Assembly: GCA_964472275.1 (NCBI GenBank)
Contig: CAYYJN010000040.1
Coordinates: 1 to 19,433, forward strand
Length of the DNA stretch: 19,433 bases
From: JAFDVN01 sp964472275
GTDB lineage: Bacteria > Acidobacteriota > Holophagae > Holophagales > Holophagaceae
Direction of reading: 5' to 3'
Shown: positions 1 to 7,261 of the stretch, piece by piece
Numbering within the stretch: the stretch's first letter is position 1
Layout of the letters: each line of letters opens with the position of its first letter
Position numbers and translations under genes: made by a program
Notes under the pieces: model-generated
What the model was told of the DNA's origin: nothing
Database searches by the model: none
Seen by the model: the letters and a program-made list of their open reading frames with translations, nothing else

Positions 1-1330
1 CGCGCAGGCGTTCGACGCTGGTTTCGGCGAAGAGCTGGAGGGGTTGCTTGCCTTCCAGACCCAGGCGCGGTGCGGCGGCGGCGCTGAAGCCCAGGCGCGC
101 GCCTTCTTGCAGGCGAAGGGGAAGCTGGGCCACGGGGCGCACTTCGCCGGTGAGGCCAACCTCGCCCATGAAGAGGCATTTGGGCGCGAGCAGCCTTCCC
201 GTCGCGCTGCTGGCGAGGGCGGCGAGGACGGCGAGATCGGCGGCGGGGTCTTCGATCTCCAGGCCGCCCGCCACATTCAGGTACACATCCCGGTCGTGGA
301 GCTGGATGCCGCCTCGGCGCTCCGCCACGGCGCAGAGCATGCCGAGGCGCTGGCCATCAATGCCCAGCGCGGTGCGGCGGGGGATGCCGAGCCCCGCGCT
401 CGCCACCAGGGCCTGGATCTCCACCACCATGGGCCGCGTGCCGCTGAGAATGACGGTGGCCGCGCAGCCGGGGCGCGGCTCCGCGTCCAGGAAGAAGGGA
501 TTGCCTTCGGCGGCGGTGAGGCCCTTCTCGGTCATGGCGAAGACGCCCAGCTCGAAGGCCGCGCCGAAGCGGTTCTTCAGCGAGCGCAGCAGGCGGTGAT
601 GGTGGTGCCGGTCCCCCTCGAAGCTGAGGACCGTGTCCACCAGATGCTCCAGCACCTTCGGCCCCGCGAGGCCGCCATCCTTGGTCACATGGCCGACGAG
701 GACGAGCGGCGTGCCGGTGCCCTTGGCCCAGCGGGCGAGCATCTGGGCGCAGCCGCGCACCTGACTCACGCTTCCCGCGCCGCTCTCGAATTCCGGATCG
801 AAGAGCGTCTGGATGGAATCAATGAGCAGCAGCGCGGGCTTCATGCGGTCCGCCGCTTCCAGGATGCGGCGCACATCGGTCTCGGCGAGCAGGTGCAAGT
901 CCGGCGCTTCGGCGCCCAGGCGCTGGGCGCGGAGCTTGATCTGCCGTTCGCTTTCTTCGCCGGAGGCGTAGAGCACATCACCAGCTGTCTTCGCCGCCCA
1001 TTGGAGGAGCAGGGTGCTCTTGCCGATGCCCGGCTCGCCGCCGAGGAGGACCACCATGCCGGGCACCACGCCGCCGCCTAGGACGCGGTCCAATTCCTCC
1101 ACGCCGGTGGGCGTCCGCTCGGTTTCGGTCATCTCCACTTCAGCTAGTCGCACCGGCCCCGTGTGGCCGCTCACGGAGAAAGCGCTGCCGGAGCGCGCCA
1201 GGTCCTTCCGCAACGCGCCCCGGGCCTCCTCCACCGTGCCCCAGGCGTTGCAGGACGAGCATTTCCCGAGGGGCGCGGAGTAGCGCGCGCCGCAGGCGGT
1301 GCATTCGAAGAGGGGTGAGGGTTTGGCCAT
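1..1330 (-). CDS. radA: DNA repair protein RadA (partial, C-terminus cut by window edge)
   Basis: RadA/Sms is a RecA-like DnaB-type helicase that promotes branch migration in recombinational repair. The minus-strand reading from ATG at 1330 stays open to base 1, giving about 443 residues, so only the last few are missing (family length about 450-460). Visible features are an N-terminal four-Cys zinc finger (C10, C13, C24, C27), a Walker A motif GEPGIGKST near residues 95-104, and the RadA-specific KNRFG motif near residue 250. A Lon-protease-like C-terminal domain follows, with the GEVGLTGEVRPV-type stretch. There is no Shine-Dalgarno before the ATG; a -10-like hexamer lies 7 nt upstream, so the mRNA may be leaderless. 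The gene is divergent from mgtC. Identification is firm. Confidence 0.96.
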   Translation of the reverse strand, partial: MAKPSPLFECTACGARYSAPLGKCSSCNAWGTVEEARGALRKDLARSGSAFSVSGHTGPVRLAEVEMTETERTPTGVEELDRVLGGGVVPGMVVLLGGEPGIGKSTLLLQWAAKTAGDVLYASGEESERQIKLRAQRLGAEAPDLHLLAETDVRRILEAADRMKPALLLIDSIQTLFDPEFESGAGSVSQVRGCAQMLARWAKGTGTPLVLVGHVTKDGGLAGPKVLEHLVDTVLSFEGDRHHHHRLLRSLKNRFGAAFELGVFAMTEKGLTAAEGNPFFLDAEPRPGCAATVILSGTRPMVVEIQALVASAGLGIPRRTALGIDGQRLGMLCAVAERRGGIQLHDRDVYLNVAGGLEIEDPAADLAVLAALASSATGRLLAPKCLFMGEVGLTGEVRPVAQLPLRLQEGARLGFSAAAAPRLGLEGKQPLQLFAETSVERLR

Positions 1331-1337
1331 GGGGTTC

Positions 1338-1365
1338 AGTCTAGGCTTTCGCTTTTATTTCGCAA
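1338..1365 (-). promoter_or_regulatory. Probable radA promoter, leaderless type
   Basis: On the minus strand there is TTGCGA (1365-1360), a 16-nt spacer, then TAGACT (1343-1338). The start codon begins 7 nt beyond the -10, so transcription should start at or next to the A of the ATG. Both hexamers match the sigma-70 consensus at 4 of 6 positions. This is inference from sequence only. Confidence 0.45.
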
Positions 1366-1407
1366 GCTGTTCCTCGCGCCGCGCTACCCTCGAACCACGG
1401 AGATCCC

Positions 1408-2115
1408 ATGCTGCCTTGGAAGGAAATCGCGCTTCGCCTCGCGCTCGCCACCTTGCTGGCGGGGCTGGTCGGCTTCGATCGGGAGCGCAACGAAAGTTCC
1501 GCGGGCCTCCGCACCCACGCGCTGGTGGGCATGTCGTCCTGCCTCCTGATGATCGCGTCTGCCTTCGGCTTCGCCGACATCCTCGGCACGCCGAATGTCA
1601 CGCTGGACCCCTCCCGGGTCGCCGCGCAGATCGTCACGGGCATCGGCTTCCTGGGCGCGGGCACGATCATGGCGCGGGGCAGCTTCGTGCGCGGGCTCAC
1701 CACCGCCGCGAGCGTGTGGTCCGTGGCCGCCATCGGCCTCGCGGTGGGCGGCGGGCTCTACGCCGCGGCCATCTTCGCCACGATCCTCGCGCTCGCGTTG
1801 CTGGCCCTGCTGCGTCCCGTGGAGCGGCGCATGGACCGCCGCTGGCGGCGGCAGACCTTTCTCGCGCGCTACAACCCCCGCGAAGGCAGTCTGGAAAACC
1901 TCGTGGAGGCCTTGAAGGGCGCGGGCCTGCATCCTTTGCGCCTCAGCGTCGTGAAGGACGACGAGCCGTCGCTCCAGCAGGCCGAGATCACCCTGGAAGA
2001 GCGCGGCGAGGCCCCGCTCCGTCGCGCGATCGAAGCGGTGGCGGGCCTGCAGGGCGTCCGAAGCGCCTCCGGCGTGCGCTGGACCCCAGGGAGTGGTGGC
2101 TCCGAGTGGATTTGA
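1408..2115 (+). CDS. mgtC: MgtC/SapB family membrane protein
   Basis: Inner-membrane protein of the MgtC/SapB family, whose members affect Mg2+ homeostasis and F1Fo ATPase activity; the exact role outside Salmonella-type pathogens is uncertain. The 235-residue protein has the family pattern of hydrophobic segments at about 7-23, 37-56, 72-90 and 100-135, then a soluble ACT-like C-terminal domain (about 150-230). Family motifs seen are GLVGFDRER (19-27) followed by GLRTHALVG, and GIGFLGAGTIM (78-88). The start is supported by GGAG five bases before the ATG. The last residues (SGGSEWI) are encoded by sequence antisense to the 3' half of tRNA-Arg, so the true end may differ in relatives. No gene partner is seen; radA is divergent. 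Confidence 0.9.
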   Translation: MLPWKEIALRLALATLLAGLVGFDRERNESSAGLRTHALVGMSSCLLMIASAFGFADILGTPNVTLDPSRVAAQIVTGIGFLGAGTIMARGSFVRGLTTAASVWSVAAIGLAVGGGLYAAAIFATILALALLALLRPVERRMDRRWRRQTFLARYNPREGSLENLVEALKGAGLHPLRLSVVKDDEPSLQQAEITLEERGEAPLRRAIEAVAGLQGVRSASGVRWTPGSGGSEWI

Positions 2116-2170
2116 ACCACCGACCTGTCGCTTAGGAGGCGACCGCTCTATCCAGCTGAGCTACGGAACC
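2094..2170 (-). tRNA. tRNA-Arg (anticodon CCU)
   Basis: A 77-nt cloverleaf on the minus strand. The acceptor arms GGTTCCG and CGGAGCC pair over 7 bp with one G-U. The D arm contains AGCTCAGCTGGATAGAGC. The anticodon stem GTCGC/GCGAC encloses loop CTCCTAA, so the anticodon is CCU, reading AGG (Arg). The T arm has the standard GGTTCAAATCC core, and CCA is genome-encoded after discriminator A. It begins 8 nt after the stop codon of the phosphoribosyltransferase gene on the same strand and overlaps the mgtC 3' end in antisense. Confidence 0.96.
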
Positions 2171-2178
2171 CCGAGTCC

Positions 2179-2820
2179 TCATTCTGGCACAGCCCGCAGG
2201 CAGGCTTGAACTTCGGCGTCGCTCGTCTGGTCGAAATGCTCGTACCAGTATCCGATGGCGATGAGGTTCTCCTCCGCCTTCAGGCAGACGGCGCCGTCGC
2301 ATTCCTGGGCCAGCGCGGCAAGGGTGGAGGGCGGGGCGACGGGCGTGGCGACGAGCAGCTTCGCGGGGTCCAGCCGCTTGAGGACGCGCACGGCCGCGAG
2401 CATGGTGGCGCCGGTGGCGATGCCGTCGTCCACGAGGATCACCGTGTGGCCCTGCGGTTGGAGCGGCGGGCGGCCCGCGCGATAGAGCCGTTCGCGGCGC
2501 TCCAGCTCCATGCGTTCGCGGGCGGTCTCGGCTTCGATGGCGCGGTCGGTGATGCGGAGAGAAGCGATGATCTCCCGGTTGAGCACCACCACGCCGCCGA
2601 GGCCGAGCGCGCCCATGGCCAGCTCCTCCTGGCCGGGCGCGCCCAGCTTGCGGACGATGCAGGCATCCAGCGGCGCGCGCAGCGCCTTCGCCACCTCCGC
2701 CGCGACGACGACGCCGCCCCGGGGCAGGCCGAGGACGATCACGCCGCGTCGGCCCGCGTAGGCTTCCAGCGCCTCGCCGAGGAGGCGCCCGGCTTCATGG
2801 CGGTCCTTGAAGCGGCGCAT
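2179..2820 (-). CDS. Phosphoribosyltransferase family protein (COG1926 type)
   Basis: A 213-residue type-I phosphoribosyltransferase fold protein, predicted to use PRPP; its substrate is not known. The PRPP-binding loop is clear: VILVDDGIATGAT at about residues 126-138. The N-terminal VIVLGLPRGGVVVAAEVA stretch and the IVRKLGAPGQEELAMGAL segment (55-72) are typical of the COG1926 'predicted phosphoribosyltransferase' group rather than of the purine or pyrimidine salvage enzymes. The reading frame is open further upstream, but the Met at 2820 fits the conserved N-terminus; earlier codons lie inside emrB. It follows emrB by 29 nt on the same strand and is followed after 8 nt by tRNA-Arg. It is thus probably the last protein gene of the efflux transcript. 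Confidence 0.85.
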   Translation of the reverse strand: MRRFKDRHEAGRLLGEALEAYAGRRGVIVLGLPRGGVVVAAEVAKALRAPLDACIVRKLGAPGQEELAMGALGLGGVVVLNREIIASLRITDRAIEAETARERMELERRERLYRAGRPPLQPQGHTVILVDDGIATGATMLAAVRVLKRLDPAKLLVATPVAPPSTLAALAQECDGAVCLKAEENLIAIGYWYEHFDQTSDAEVQACLRAVPE

Positions 2821-2849
2821 GGAGGCTCCGCCTGAAGGATAGGCCCGCC

Positions 2850-4427
2850 TCACTCCATGTGCATGGCCTCGCCCTTGGGCGGCGGGGCGGGGCGCTTCAT
2901 GAGGAAGAGCATGGGCAGCACGGCGAAGGTGATGACGCCCGCGACGAGGAAGGTGTCCATCATGCCGAGCAGGCTGGCCTGCTGCACGAGCTTGCCGTAG
3001 ATGGCGCCAGTGGCGGCCTGGGCCGCGTCCGCCATGGCCATGCCCTGGGCGTGGAACATGGCGATGGCGTGCTGGATGAAGCCGTCGTAGGCGGGGTTGC
3101 CGGGGACCATGTTCTCCACGAGGCGCGCCTGGTGGAACTGGGAGCGCCGGGCCAGGATCGTGGAGAGGATGGCGATGCCCACGCTGCCGCCCAGGTTGCG
3201 GAAGAGGTTCAGCAAGCCGGAGGCCTGGTTGATCTGCTCCTTGGGCAGGCCCACATAGGCGCTCACATTGATCGGGATGAACAGCGCGGCGAGGCCCATG
3301 CACTGCACGCAGCGGGCGATGACCGCGTTGTTGAAGCCGGTGTCGAGGCTGAACTTCGACATCATCAGCAGGCCGACGCCCGTCATGGTGAGGCCGTAGG
3401 CGATGAGGTAGCGCGCGTCCACCTTGCGCATGAGCTGACCCACGATGGGCATGGACACGAGGATGACGAGGCCGCCCGGGCTCAGCACGAGCCCCGCCAG
3501 CGTCGCGTCGTAGCCCAGCATGGTCTGGAGGAAGACGGGGATGGTGAAGGTGGAGCCGTACAGCACGAAGCCGAGGGTGAAGAGCATCAGCGAGGACACG
3601 GCGAAGCTCTTGTTCTTGAGCAGGCGCAGGTTCACCACCGGGTGCTGATGGTTCAGCTCGTAGATGATCATCGCGACGATCGCCACCACCGCCATGGCCG
3701 CGAAGAAGATGATGAAGTTCGACGCGAACCAGTCGTGGCGCTGGCCCTCGTCCATGACGATCTCCAGCGAGCCGAGGCCGAGGGCGATGAGGCCGAAGCC
3801 GATGAAGTCAATCTGGCGGCCTTCGCCCTTCTTCATCCGCTTCAGGTACGGCGGGTCGTGGATGAGCGCCGTCACCAGCGTGAAGGCGAGGATGCCCACG
3901 GGGATGTTGATGAGGAAGATCCAGTGCCAGGAATAGTTGTCGGTGAGCCATCCGCCGAGCACGGGGCCGATGATGGGCGCGAAGACGACGCCGATGCCGT
4001 AGAAGGCCATGGCCGCGCCCTGCTTCTCGTGGGGGAAGCTCTCGACGATGATCGCCTGGGCCGTGGGCTGGAGGCCGCCGCCGCCGAGGCCTTGCAGGAT
4101 GCGGAAGAAGATCAGCCATCCCAAGCTGGGCGCCATGCCGCAGAGGAAGGACGCCACCGTGAAGGTCGTCACGCAGAGCAGGTAGAAGTTCTTGCGGCCC
4201 ATGAGGCTGTTGAACCAGCCGTTCATGGGCAGGATGACGGCGTTGGCCACCAGGTAGCTCGTGAGCACCCAGGTGGTCTCGTCAATGGTGCTGGAGAGGT
4301 TGCCCGCGATGTGGGGCAGGGCCACATTGGCCACGGAGGTGTCGAGCACCTCCATGAAGGTGGCCAGCATCACGGTCATCGCGATGACCCAGGGGCTGAT
4401 GCGCGGGCGGACCGCTGCGGCGTCCAT
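2850..4427 (-). CDS. emrB: DHA2-family MFS drug transporter (EmrB/QacA type)
   Basis: Inner-membrane proton-driven multidrug exporter of 525 residues, the usual size for the 14-helix DHA2 family. Diagnostic motifs are LDTSVANVALPHI in helix 1 (motif D1), NGWFNSLMGRKNFY in the first cytoplasmic loop (motif A), and GPVLGGWLTD in helix 5 (motif C, antiporter motif). It would pair with the EmrA-like adaptor and TolC-like channel encoded immediately upstream on the same strand to expel substrates across both membranes. AAGGA lies 7 nt before the ATG; the gap from the emrA stop is 24 nt. Substrate specificity cannot be read from the sequence. Confidence 0.94.
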   Translation of the reverse strand: MDAAAVRPRISPWVIAMTVMLATFMEVLDTSVANVALPHIAGNLSSTIDETTWVLTSYLVANAVILPMNGWFNSLMGRKNFYLLCVTTFTVASFLCGMAPSLGWLIFFRILQGLGGGGLQPTAQAIIVESFPHEKQGAAMAFYGIGVVFAPIIGPVLGGWLTDNYSWHWIFLINIPVGILAFTLVTALIHDPPYLKRMKKGEGRQIDFIGFGLIALGLGSLEIVMDEGQRHDWFASNFIIFFAAMAVVAIVAMIIYELNHQHPVVNLRLLKNKSFAVSSLMLFTLGFVLYGSTFTIPVFLQTMLGYDATLAGLVLSPGGLVILVSMPIVGQLMRKVDARYLIAYGLTMTGVGLLMMSKFSLDTGFNNAVIARCVQCMGLAALFIPINVSAYVGLPKEQINQASGLLNLFRNLGGSVGIAILSTILARRSQFHQARLVENMVPGNPAYDGFIQHAIAMFHAQGMAMADAAQAATGAIYGKLVQQASLLGMMDTFLVAGVITFAVLPMLFLMKRPAPPPKGEAMHME

Positions 4428-4451
4428 GGCTGATTCCTTGGCTGTGGTCGC

Positions 4452-5513
4452 TTACTTCGTGAACACGGTGACGGTCACATTCATTCCGGGGCGCAGGCCC
4501 GCCTTCTCGGCGTCCTTGGGATCGAAGGTGATCTTCACGGGAATGCGCTGGACGACCTTCACGAAGTTGCCCGTGGCGTTCTCGGGCGGCAGCAGGCTCA
4601 TGCTCGCGCCCGTGGCGGCGGCGATGGAATCCACCGCGCCTTCGAGGGTGTGGCCGTTCATGTCCACATCCACTTCCGCCTTCTGGCCGGGGCGCATCTT
4701 CGCGAGTTGGGTCTCCTTGAAGTTGGCGATGACGAAGTTCTGGGAGGGCACGAGCGTCATCAGCGCCTGGCCGGGCTGGAGCACCTGGCCCACCTGCACG
4801 GTCTTGCGGGTGACGACGCCTTCCACCGGCGCGGCGATGGTGCAGTAGGAGAGCTTCAGCTTCAGCGCCTCCAGGTCGGCCTTGGCCTTCTCGACCTTGG
4901 CGTCCTGGGCCTGGGCGCCCGCGGCGCGGGAGCCCGCGTCCTGGCGGACGGCGTCGAGCTGCTGCTTCGCGGCGGCGAGCTGGCTTTCGGCGACCTTGGA
5001 TTCGGCGGTGGCGGCGTCGAACTGCTGCTGACTGATTTCGGCGCGCTGGGCGAGCGGCGCGAGGCGCGCGAGATCCGTCTTCGCCTTATCGGCCAGCGCG
5101 GCCTGGGCATCCACCATGGCCTGCGCGCGGGCGATGTCCGAGGTGCGGCCCTGGACAGCGGAGAGCTGGGCCTTGCGGGCATCGGCCTGGGCCGCGTCCA
5201 GCGCGGCCTGGGCCTGGGCCACTTCGGCTTCGAGGTCGCGCGGATCGAGGCGCACGAGCATATCCCCGGCCTTCACGGGCTGGTTGTCCTGGACGAGGAT
5301 CTCGGCGACCGAACCGCCCACGCGCGCGCTGATGGGCGCGATGTGGCCGCTCACCTGCGCGTCGTCCGTGCTCACGCGGTTGTGCGTGTAGAGCGCGAGC
5401 GCGGCGCCCGCGATGAGGACGACGAGGCCGCCGATGGTGAAGATGCGCTTCAGCTTCGCGCGCAGCGCGCGGCCGCCTTCGCTGCCGACTTGAGGGGTGG
5501 TTTCATCCGCCAT
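4452..5513 (-). CDS. emrA: HlyD/EmrA-family periplasmic adaptor
   Basis: Membrane-fusion protein of 353 residues that bridges the EmrB transporter and the outer-membrane channel. There is a short cytoplasmic N-terminus, one membrane anchor at about residues 24-42, a first lipoyl half (about 58-92, with GHIAPISARVGGSV), a long Ala/Gln/Lys-rich alpha-helical hairpin (about 93-215), a second lipoyl half with the IAAPVEGVVTRKTVQVGQVL-like pattern, and a C-terminal beta-barrel domain. GGAG is 6 nt before the ATG. It starts 12 nt after the tolC-like stop, which supports one transcript. Confidence 0.94.
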   Translation of the reverse strand: MADETTPQVGSEGGRALRAKLKRIFTIGGLVVLIAGAALALYTHNRVSTDDAQVSGHIAPISARVGGSVAEILVQDNQPVKAGDMLVRLDPRDLEAEVAQAQAALDAAQADARKAQLSAVQGRTSDIARAQAMVDAQAALADKAKTDLARLAPLAQRAEISQQQFDAATAESKVAESQLAAAKQQLDAVRQDAGSRAAGAQAQDAKVEKAKADLEALKLKLSYCTIAAPVEGVVTRKTVQVGQVLQPGQALMTLVPSQNFVIANFKETQLAKMRPGQKAEVDVDMNGHTLEGAVDSIAAATGASMSLLPPENATGNFVKVVQRIPVKITFDPKDAEKAGLRPGMNVTVTVFTK

Positions 5514-5525
5514 GGGTTTCTCCGT

Positions 5526-7124
5526 TCAGTTCGCGTAGAAGGATTCGAGGCGACCCGTGGCTTGCGCGAGATCCGCGCGGGCCTGGTTCAGCCGGTAGAG
5601 GGCGTCAATCTGGTGATCGTTGGCCTCGGCCAGCGCGGCCTGGGCCTGGACGACCTCGATGTTGCTGGTGACGCCCGCCGCGAAGCGGTGGCGCGCCTGT
5701 TCCAACTCCTGCTTAGAGAGGTCCACGGCCTCTGCGGCCACGCTCACCTCGTTCTGGGTGGATTCGAGCCGGGCTTGCGCCGTGCGGATCTCCTGGCCGA
5801 CTTGGGCCTCCATCGCCTTCTCGCGCATGCTGACCATCTGCTCCTTGAGCTTGGCCTTCGCCACTTCGGAGGAGATGCGCCCACCCACGAAGAGCGGCAC
5901 CTTCACGCCGAGGCCGATCTGATAGACGGGCACCCAGGGCTGGCCCTGGAGACCGTTGGACGCGTAGCTGCCCGTGGCGACGAGGCTGGGCAGGCGGAGC
6001 GATTTGGCTTCGGAGCGCTTCTGCTCCGCTGAGGCGGCCTCGGCCCGAAGCTCCGCCATTTCTGGGCGCTGATCGAGGCCCTGGCGATAGGCGGTGTCGA
6101 AATTCAGCTCGGGAATCGCGGGCGCGGCGAGGGGATCGCTGACGCTGATCTCCGTCGCGGGATCCAGCGCCAGCAGGCGCACGAGGGCGTAGGAGGCCGT
6201 CTTGAGCTGGGTCTGCGCCTGGATGAGGCGCTGGCGTTCGCTCTGGAGCTGGACCTTGGCGCGGAGCGTGTCAATGCCCGTGCCGACGCCCGCCTTCTGC
6301 TGATCCTCGGCGAGCTGGCCCAAGGCCGTCGCCAACTCCACCCGGAACTTGGAAGCCTCCACGGCGGCTTCCGCGCGCTGGGCGTTGAAATACTGGCCCA
6401 CGACGAGGGCGGTCACCTGTTCGCGGATGCCCATGGCCTGGGCCTGGGCCGCGCCCGCATCGGCCTTCGCGGCTTTCCAGCGATGCCAGAGGCTGAGGTC
6501 GAGCAGGGGCACCTCGGCGCTCACGCCGATGCTGCCCGCGTTGAAGGGACCGACCACCAGCGGCCCGCCGGGTGTGGGCTTGCCGAGGAAGGCGTCGAGG
6601 TTCTGCTTGGTGCGCGTGCCCTGCGCGTTGGCGGAGAGAGAGGGCAGCAATCCGGCGCGCGCGGCGTCGGCGTCCTCCTGGGCCTTCGCCTGATCCAGTT
6701 CACCGAGCTGGATCTGCGGGCTTTGCTTGAGGGCGATTTGGAGCGCCTGCTTGAGCGATAGCGGCATGGGCTCACCGGCTTGGGCGGCCGACGCGGCCAG
6801 CGCCAGGGTGACGAGCGTGAGCGCGGAGAGCAGGCGCGGCTTGGCGAAACCGGATTGGCCGGTGATGTCCTTCACGATGGGCTCCACATAGCAGTTGTCG
6901 CCGGAGAACGCGCAGCCTTCCGCGTGCATGCGACGGAGCAGCGCGCGCCCCGCGTCATCCACGAAGACGAGGCCGGAGAGGTCGGCGCGGATGGTCCCTT
7001 CAGGCCGTTCGGCGCGGAACTGGGACCAGGACTGGGCTCCCGCCTCGACCCACGGACCCACCAGCTTGCCTTCCAGGCGAAGGACCAGCACCGTGCCTTC
7101 CTCGCTCGGGGTGATGCGCAGCAT
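5526..7124 (-). CDS. STAS-like domain fused to TolC-family outer-membrane efflux protein
   Basis: The main body (about residue 84 to the end) is a TolC/OEP channel: an export signal with hydrophobic core LLSALTLVTLALAAS ending AQA|GE, then two long helical repeats rich in Ala, Gln and Leu. Upstream, in the same frame, residues 1-83 form a small STAS-like domain (MLRITPSEEG..., then DLSGLVFVDDAGRALL at about 47-62). At the position of the SpoIIAA phosphoserine the sequence is D-D-A-G instead of D-S-S-G. ATG 7124 is preferred over GTG 7130 because GAGG sits 5 nt before it and the predicted transcript start is near 7135. An internal GTG at 6875 with its own ribosome-binding site could yield a separate 449-residue TolC protein. 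First gene of the efflux operon. Confidence 0.88.
   Translation of the reverse strand: MLRITPSEEGTVLVLRLEGKLVGPWVEAGAQSWSQFRAERPEGTIRADLSGLVFVDDAGRALLRRMHAEGCAFSGDNCYVEPIVKDITGQSGFAKPRLLSALTLVTLALAASAAQAGEPMPLSLKQALQIALKQSPQIQLGELDQAKAQEDADAARAGLLPSLSANAQGTRTKQNLDAFLGKPTPGGPLVVGPFNAGSIGVSAEVPLLDLSLWHRWKAAKADAGAAQAQAMGIREQVTALVVGQYFNAQRAEAAVEASKFRVELATALGQLAEDQQKAGVGTGIDTLRAKVQLQSERQRLIQAQTQLKTASYALVRLLALDPATEISVSDPLAAPAIPELNFDTAYRQGLDQRPEMAELRAEAASAEQKRSEAKSLRLPSLVATGSYASNGLQGQPWVPVYQIGLGVKVPLFVGGRISSEVAKAKLKEQMVSMREKAMEAQVGQEIRTAQARLESTQNEVSVAAEAVDLSKQELEQARHRFAAGVTSNIEVVQAQAALAEANDHQIDALYRLNQARADLAQATGRLESFYAN
6873..6885 (-). promoter_or_regulatory. Internal ribosome-binding site and GTG start for TolC alone
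   Basis: On the minus strand GGAG (6885-6882) is followed after 6 nt by an in-frame GTG (6875-6873). Translation from it would begin VKDITGQSGFAKPR, a positively charged n-region placed directly before the hydrophobic signal core. This gives a 449-residue protein, a normal TolC length. It is seen in sequence; its use is inferred. Confidence 0.5.
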
Positions 7125-7145
7125 AAGCACCTCGGATCACCTCTG

Positions 7146-7161
7146 TGCCAAGGCTGTGCCA
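7146..7161 (-). promoter_or_regulatory. Sigma-54 (-24/-12) promoter of the efflux operon
   Basis: Minus strand TGGCAC (7161-7156), 5 nt, then TGGCA (7150-7146). Compared with TGGCAC-N5-TTGCW, only one core base differs; the essential GG and GC are present at exactly the right spacing. The expected start is near 7135, about 11 nt before ATG 7124, leaving room for the CCGAGG ribosome-binding site. The gene just upstream encodes a sigma-54 activator. Confidence 0.8.
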
Positions 7162-7225
7162 ATCCTTCAAGTGAATAAATAGATAAGGTTGGAATGATTC
7201 AATTCAAAAGTGCCGAAAGCAATTG

Positions 7226-7261
7226 TGCCGAAATATCGGCAAATGCCTAAATATCGGCAGA
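7226..7261. promoter_or_regulatory. Two tandem 18-bp palindromic activator sites (enhancer/UAS)
   Basis: TGCCGAAATATCGGCAAA (7226-7243) is directly repeated as TGCCTAAATATCGGCAGA (7244-7261), 16 of 18 bases identical. Each unit contains an inverted repeat TGCC(G/T)A-N4-TCGGCA. A half-site TGCCGA lies at 7211-7216 and a TGCC remnant at 7262. Centres are about 98 and 116 bp upstream of the predicted sigma-54 start, the usual enhancer distance. The second unit overlaps the stop codon of the activator gene. Confidence 0.72.

Noticed and set aside
44..1081. Long plus-strand open frame opposite radA
   Set aside because: It is an antisense shadow; the minus strand gives a clear RadA with zinc finger, Walker A and KNRFG.
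1299..2135. Plus-strand 278-codon reading frame ending in RVDLNHRPVA
   Set aside because: It overlaps mgtC in another frame, and its end is the translation of the antisense strand of the tRNA, a well-known annotation artefact.
2859..4433. 524-codon plus-strand frame rich in His, Glu and Asp
   Set aside because: It is a mirror frame of emrB; composition is the antisense of a hydrophobic protein and no motif is recognisable.
7226..7261. 18-bp repeats considered as a CRISPR or mobile-element end
   Set aside because: Only two adjoining units with no spacers, no flanking duplication and no transposase; position upstream of a sigma-54 promoter fits operators better.
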